Assembly: GCF_038725785.1 (NCBI RefSeq)
Contig: NZ_CP109796.1
Location: 5,084,001 to 5,148,000 of the forward strand
DNA length: 64,000 bases
Reading direction: 5' to 3'
Source: Termitidicoccus mucosus
GTDB taxonomy: Bacteria; Verrucomicrobiota; Verrucomicrobiia; Opitutales; Opitutaceae
Shown here: piece after piece, positions 62,034 to 64,000 of the stretch
How the letters are laid out: every line of letters begins with the position of its first letter
Numbering within the stretch: position 1 is the first letter of the stretch
Translations under genes and position numbers: made by a program
The notes under the pieces: generated by a model
The model's input: the letters and a program-made list of their open reading frames with translations, nothing else
What the model was told of the DNA's origin: nothing
Databases searched by the model: none

Positions 62034-63392
62034 TCAAGAGGTGTTTCCGAACATGTGATCCAGCGCGCCGTCCAGCAGCCCCGTCTCGGTGGCAAAGTCG
62101 AGAATCGTATATCTGCGGCGGATATAACAGGCCATCTTGAAGCTGGCCCGCAGGCGTTCACGGGAGATGCCGATCTGCTCCGGGCGGCAGGGCGCGCCCG
62201 CAAGCTCAAGCTGCGTGGCGATGTCGCCGGCAACCCCAAGTTGCCGGCGCAGCCGCCCGGAAAGGGCCGGCCACTGCCGGCGGGCGAGGGCGAGCCTTTC
62301 GCGAAGTTGCCCGCGATCGGGGAGTTTTGCCCGCGATTCCTCGACGGCTTTTTCCGCCATATCAACATCGGCGAAGGCATTTATGATTTCGGTGCCAATA
62401 TCCCCGGGGCTTTTTGCGCGGGCGACCAATTCATCGATGTTCAAATCGTCCAAGGGCTGGCGCAGTATGTAATCATACAGGGCGCCGGACGCCACCGTGG
62501 CCACGCCCACCTTGAATCCATGCGACGGGGCTTTCCCGTCATGGGTGTGATGCTGCATGTCCCAGAGATGGCTGAATTGATGCTCCGCGCCGGATGCGGC
62601 CCGGCTGGATTGGATATATTGCATGGCGAATCCGCTCATGAGCAACCCTTCGGTCAGCCGCTGTATCGCGTCAGCGTTACCATTGCGCACGGCTTCCGGG
62701 CGGGAAAGCGCGGACGGCAGCGTGTCCTGCACGAGTCTCCACGCGACAGGGTCGATGGCCTCGATGCCGAGGGCGTCCGCAAGCATCCAGTCCGCGCCGG
62801 AGGTTACCTTTGCCAGCAAGTCCGCGTAACCGGACGCGGTAAGCGGTTGGGGAGCCGCCGGAATCACATCCATGTCCGCCACCACCGCGAAAGGCGCGGG
62901 GCACATGAATGTCTGCTTGGAGCCTTTGCGGGTGATTGACGCCCCGAACGCCGTGTATCCGTCCATCGAGGCGGCGGTGGCCACGCACATGTATTCACGC
63001 CCGGCTTTGTGGGCGGCCAGCTTGGTGAGATCGTTTATGGTGCCCGAGCCGATGGCAATCGGAATGCCCGGCGTGTGCTTGAATACATCCTCCAGTTTTT
63101 CGACAAAACCATATTCGGCGTAAAGGCCGTCAGCCGGGAAAATAATCCCAGTGGACACCCTTATCCCATTTTGCCCAAGGGATGAACGCACTTTTTCACC
63201 CGCGATTTTCATCGTGGTTTCATCGGCCACCAATATGGCCGGCTGGCGGGAGTGCTCGCTGAAAAGTATATTGGCGGTTTCCCGTAATGCATTTTTCCCG
63301 ATTTCCAGACGGCGGGTCTGCGTCGCTTTTTGCAGCGCCTCTGACAACAGCAATGAAACCGACGGCGATGTGGGCGTGTTCATGAGATTCAT
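62034..63392 (-). CDS. egsA: sn-Glycerol-1-phosphate dehydrogenase (AraM/EgsA family), copy 2
   Basis: A 452-residue paralogue of the enzyme at 10315. The same active-site motifs are intact: IAIGSGTINDLTKL, TAASMDGYTAFGASIT, ASGYADLLAKVTSGADW, SGAEHQFSHLWDMQHH and APSHGFKVGVATV. The extended C-terminus (RRRYTILDFATETGLLDGAL) is also shared, so the extra domain is a trait of this subgroup. The start is the ATG at 63392 or the one at 63383. It is the first gene of the second operon, and the perfect palindrome at 63481 lies 88 bases upstream. With two copies next to GlpT and phosphodiesterases, use of sn-glycerol-1-phosphate as a nutrient is a reasonable inference; reductive synthesis of it is the alternative. 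Confidence 0.9.
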   Translation of the reverse strand: MNLMNTPTSPSVSLLLSEALQKATQTRRLEIGKNALRETANILFSEHSRQPAILVADETTMKIAGEKVRSSLGQNGIRVSTGIIFPADGLYAEYGFVEKLEDVFKHTPGIPIAIGSGTINDLTKLAAHKAGREYMCVATAASMDGYTAFGASITRKGSKQTFMCPAPFAVVADMDVIPAAPQPLTASGYADLLAKVTSGADWMLADALGIEAIDPVAWRLVQDTLPSALSRPEAVRNGNADAIQRLTEGLLMSGFAMQYIQSSRAASGAEHQFSHLWDMQHHTHDGKAPSHGFKVGVATVASGALYDYILRQPLDDLNIDELVARAKSPGDIGTEIINAFADVDMAEKAVEESRAKLPDRGQLRERLALARRQWPALSGRLRRQLGVAGDIATQLELAGAPCRPEQIGISRERLRASFKMACYIRRRYTILDFATETGLLDGALDHMFGNTS

Positions 63393-63761
63393 GGCAATGA
63401 GGGGCGCATCTTTCGATTAAGGGGTGCGCGGATCGAAACGCATGAGGGGGAAGCTGAAAATCATGGTCAAATGAATATGACCGAATAGCTATTCGGCTGA
63501 TCGCCGGATGCCGGCCTTCCCCGTGCGCGGCCGGGCATGGGACTATTCCGCCCAGGTCTATTGCCTGCTGGCCAGGGTTGCCCGACGGGCAAGCGCCATC
63601 CCGCCCGGCGCGCCGTTCTTTCCCGGGTTGGCGCGGGTTGTCTTGTTATATCAAGTGCGGTTCAAGGCACGGGCGGACGGCGCGGCATGTCGAACTGCTT
63701 CATGCCACATCCTTGGACACGATTGTATATTGCAATCGGCACGCGCCGGCGCGGCGGCCGG
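63393..63761. other. Intergenic region upstream of second glycerophosphate operon
   Basis: These 369 bases separate the operon start from the serine acetyltransferase stop, both on the minus strand. The only structure I can support is the 16-bp palindrome at 63481. A short open frame on the plus strand (from 63508) has Arg/Ala-rich composition, no recognisable family and no ribosome site, and I do not call it a gene. Confidence 0.5.
63481..63496. promoter_or_regulatory. Perfect 16-bp palindrome, operator candidate
   Basis: CCGAATAGCTATTCGG is an exact palindrome containing the GAATA-N2-TATTC core found at 13861, 14345 and 43554. It lies 88 bases upstream of the glycerol-1-phosphate dehydrogenase start codon, and a CATATT -10-like hexamer follows it on the minus strand. 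It likely controls the second operon. Confidence 0.65.
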
Positions 63762-64000
63762 TCAGATCACCCAGTCGGTGAACTCTTCCAGCAGCGCCTC
63801 CTTGGATTTGCGCGGGCGGACGATCGAGGACGCGTCGCCTTGGTAATAGACGATGCTGTTGGCCGGGATGGACTGCATCAGCCAGACATTCGAGCCCACG
63901 ATGGTGTTCTCGCCGATCACCGTCTCGCCGCCGAGAATGGTCGCGCCGGGATAAACGATGACGTTGTCGCGCAGCTCGGGGTGGCGCTTCACGCCCTTGA
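63762..64000 (-). CDS. cysE: Serine O-acetyltransferase, C-terminal part (5' end outside window)
   Basis: The last ~79 codons of a hexapeptide-repeat acetyltransferase. The visible part begins KGVKRHPELRDNVIVYPG and continues ATILGGETVIGENTIVGSNV, the left-handed beta-helix rungs typical of CysE/EpsC-type serine acetyltransferases, then NVWLMQSIPANS. These enzymes make O-acetylserine, the cysteine precursor, from serine and acetyl-CoA in the cytoplasm. The short tail after the helix (RPRKSKEALLEEFTDWVI) is where cysteine synthase often binds through a terminal Ile, and this protein does end in Ile. The gene continues beyond the window and shows no functional link to its neighbours. Confidence 0.8.
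   Translation of the reverse strand, partial: KGVKRHPELRDNVIVYPGATILGGETVIGENTIVGSNVWLMQSIPANSIVYYQGDASSIVRPRKSKEALLEEFTDWVI

Noticed and set aside
60453-62939. 828-codon open frame on the plus strand opposite glpT2 and the second glycerol-1-phosphate dehydrogenase
   Set aside because: It crosses two well-supported genes and an intergenic repeat, and has no recognisable domain.
63508-63846. Small plus-strand gene in the intergenic region before the serine acetyltransferase
   Set aside because: No ribosome site, no family, and it runs into the antisense of the acetyltransferase.
1-64000. Insertion sequences, prophage, CRISPR arrays, tRNA or rRNA genes
   Set aside because: No transposase-like frame, regularly spaced short repeats, cloverleaf or rRNA-like sequence was recognised on reading both strands.

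Overview
The window looks like chromosomal DNA of a Gram-negative, GC-rich member of the Verrucomicrobiota, most likely an Opitutaceae relative. This is inferred from very large AT-type autotransporters carrying many passenger-associated beta-strand repeats, TonB-dependent receptors whose N-termini carry a 'VEMSPFVV'-like box, several GH106-type rhamnosidases, secreted FAD oxidoreductases and mostly weak Shine-Dalgarno sites. No rRNA, tRNA, CRISPR array, prophage or insertion sequence was recognised.

Layout. 1-6.3 kb holds the C-terminal part of an autotransporter, a small membrane protein, a secreted FAD oxidoreductase and a class A acid phosphatase. 6.5-13.9 kb (minus strand) is a glycerophosphodiester operon: SorC-type regulator, periplasmic glycerophosphodiesterase, sn-glycerol-1-phosphate dehydrogenase, GlpT-type antiporter, NagD-type HAD phosphatase and GlpD. 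14.5-40.7 kb (plus strand) is a long run of co-directional genes: two giant paralogous autotransporters, a TonB receptor, an MFS transporter, a cytosolic FAD oxidoreductase, an L-ribulokinase-like FGGY kinase, a secreted metallophosphoesterase and four secreted endonuclease/exonuclease/phosphatase (EEP) paralogues. 40.8-43.3 kb has an AraC regulator divergent from an L-arabinose/fucose-isomerase-like gene. 43.6-57.8 kb has a second TonB receptor followed by three GH106-like rhamnosidases. 57.9-63.4 kb (minus strand) is a second, rearranged glycerophosphate operon (glycerol-1-phosphate dehydrogenase, GlpT, glycerophosphodiesterase, SorC regulator, RpiB-like isomerase). The window ends in the 3' part of a serine acetyltransferase gene on the minus strand.

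How the genes may work together. The recurring theme is release and uptake of phosphorylated small molecules: phosphodiesters cleaved in the periplasm or outside, glycerol phosphates imported by two GlpT proteins that keep both phosphate-binding arginine motifs, and oxidation to dihydroxyacetone phosphate by GlpD (sn-glycerol-3-phosphate) and by sn-glycerol-1-phosphate dehydrogenase (the opposite enantiomer, the archaeal-lipid stereochemistry). A second theme is rhamnoside or pectin-like glycan use (GH106 enzymes, isomerase, kinase).

A sequence link joins the two themes. A perfect dyad GAATA-N2-TATTC occurs at the start of the first SorC gene, in front of the giant autotransporter, in front of the second TonB receptor and in front of the second glycerol-1-phosphate dehydrogenase, with a one-mismatch copy in front of the second rhamnosidase. 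The autotransporter and TonB-receptor promoters also share a block beginning with an identical 17-mer. I infer that one of the SorC-type regulators coordinates these loci. The dyads are seen directly; the regulator assignment is inference.
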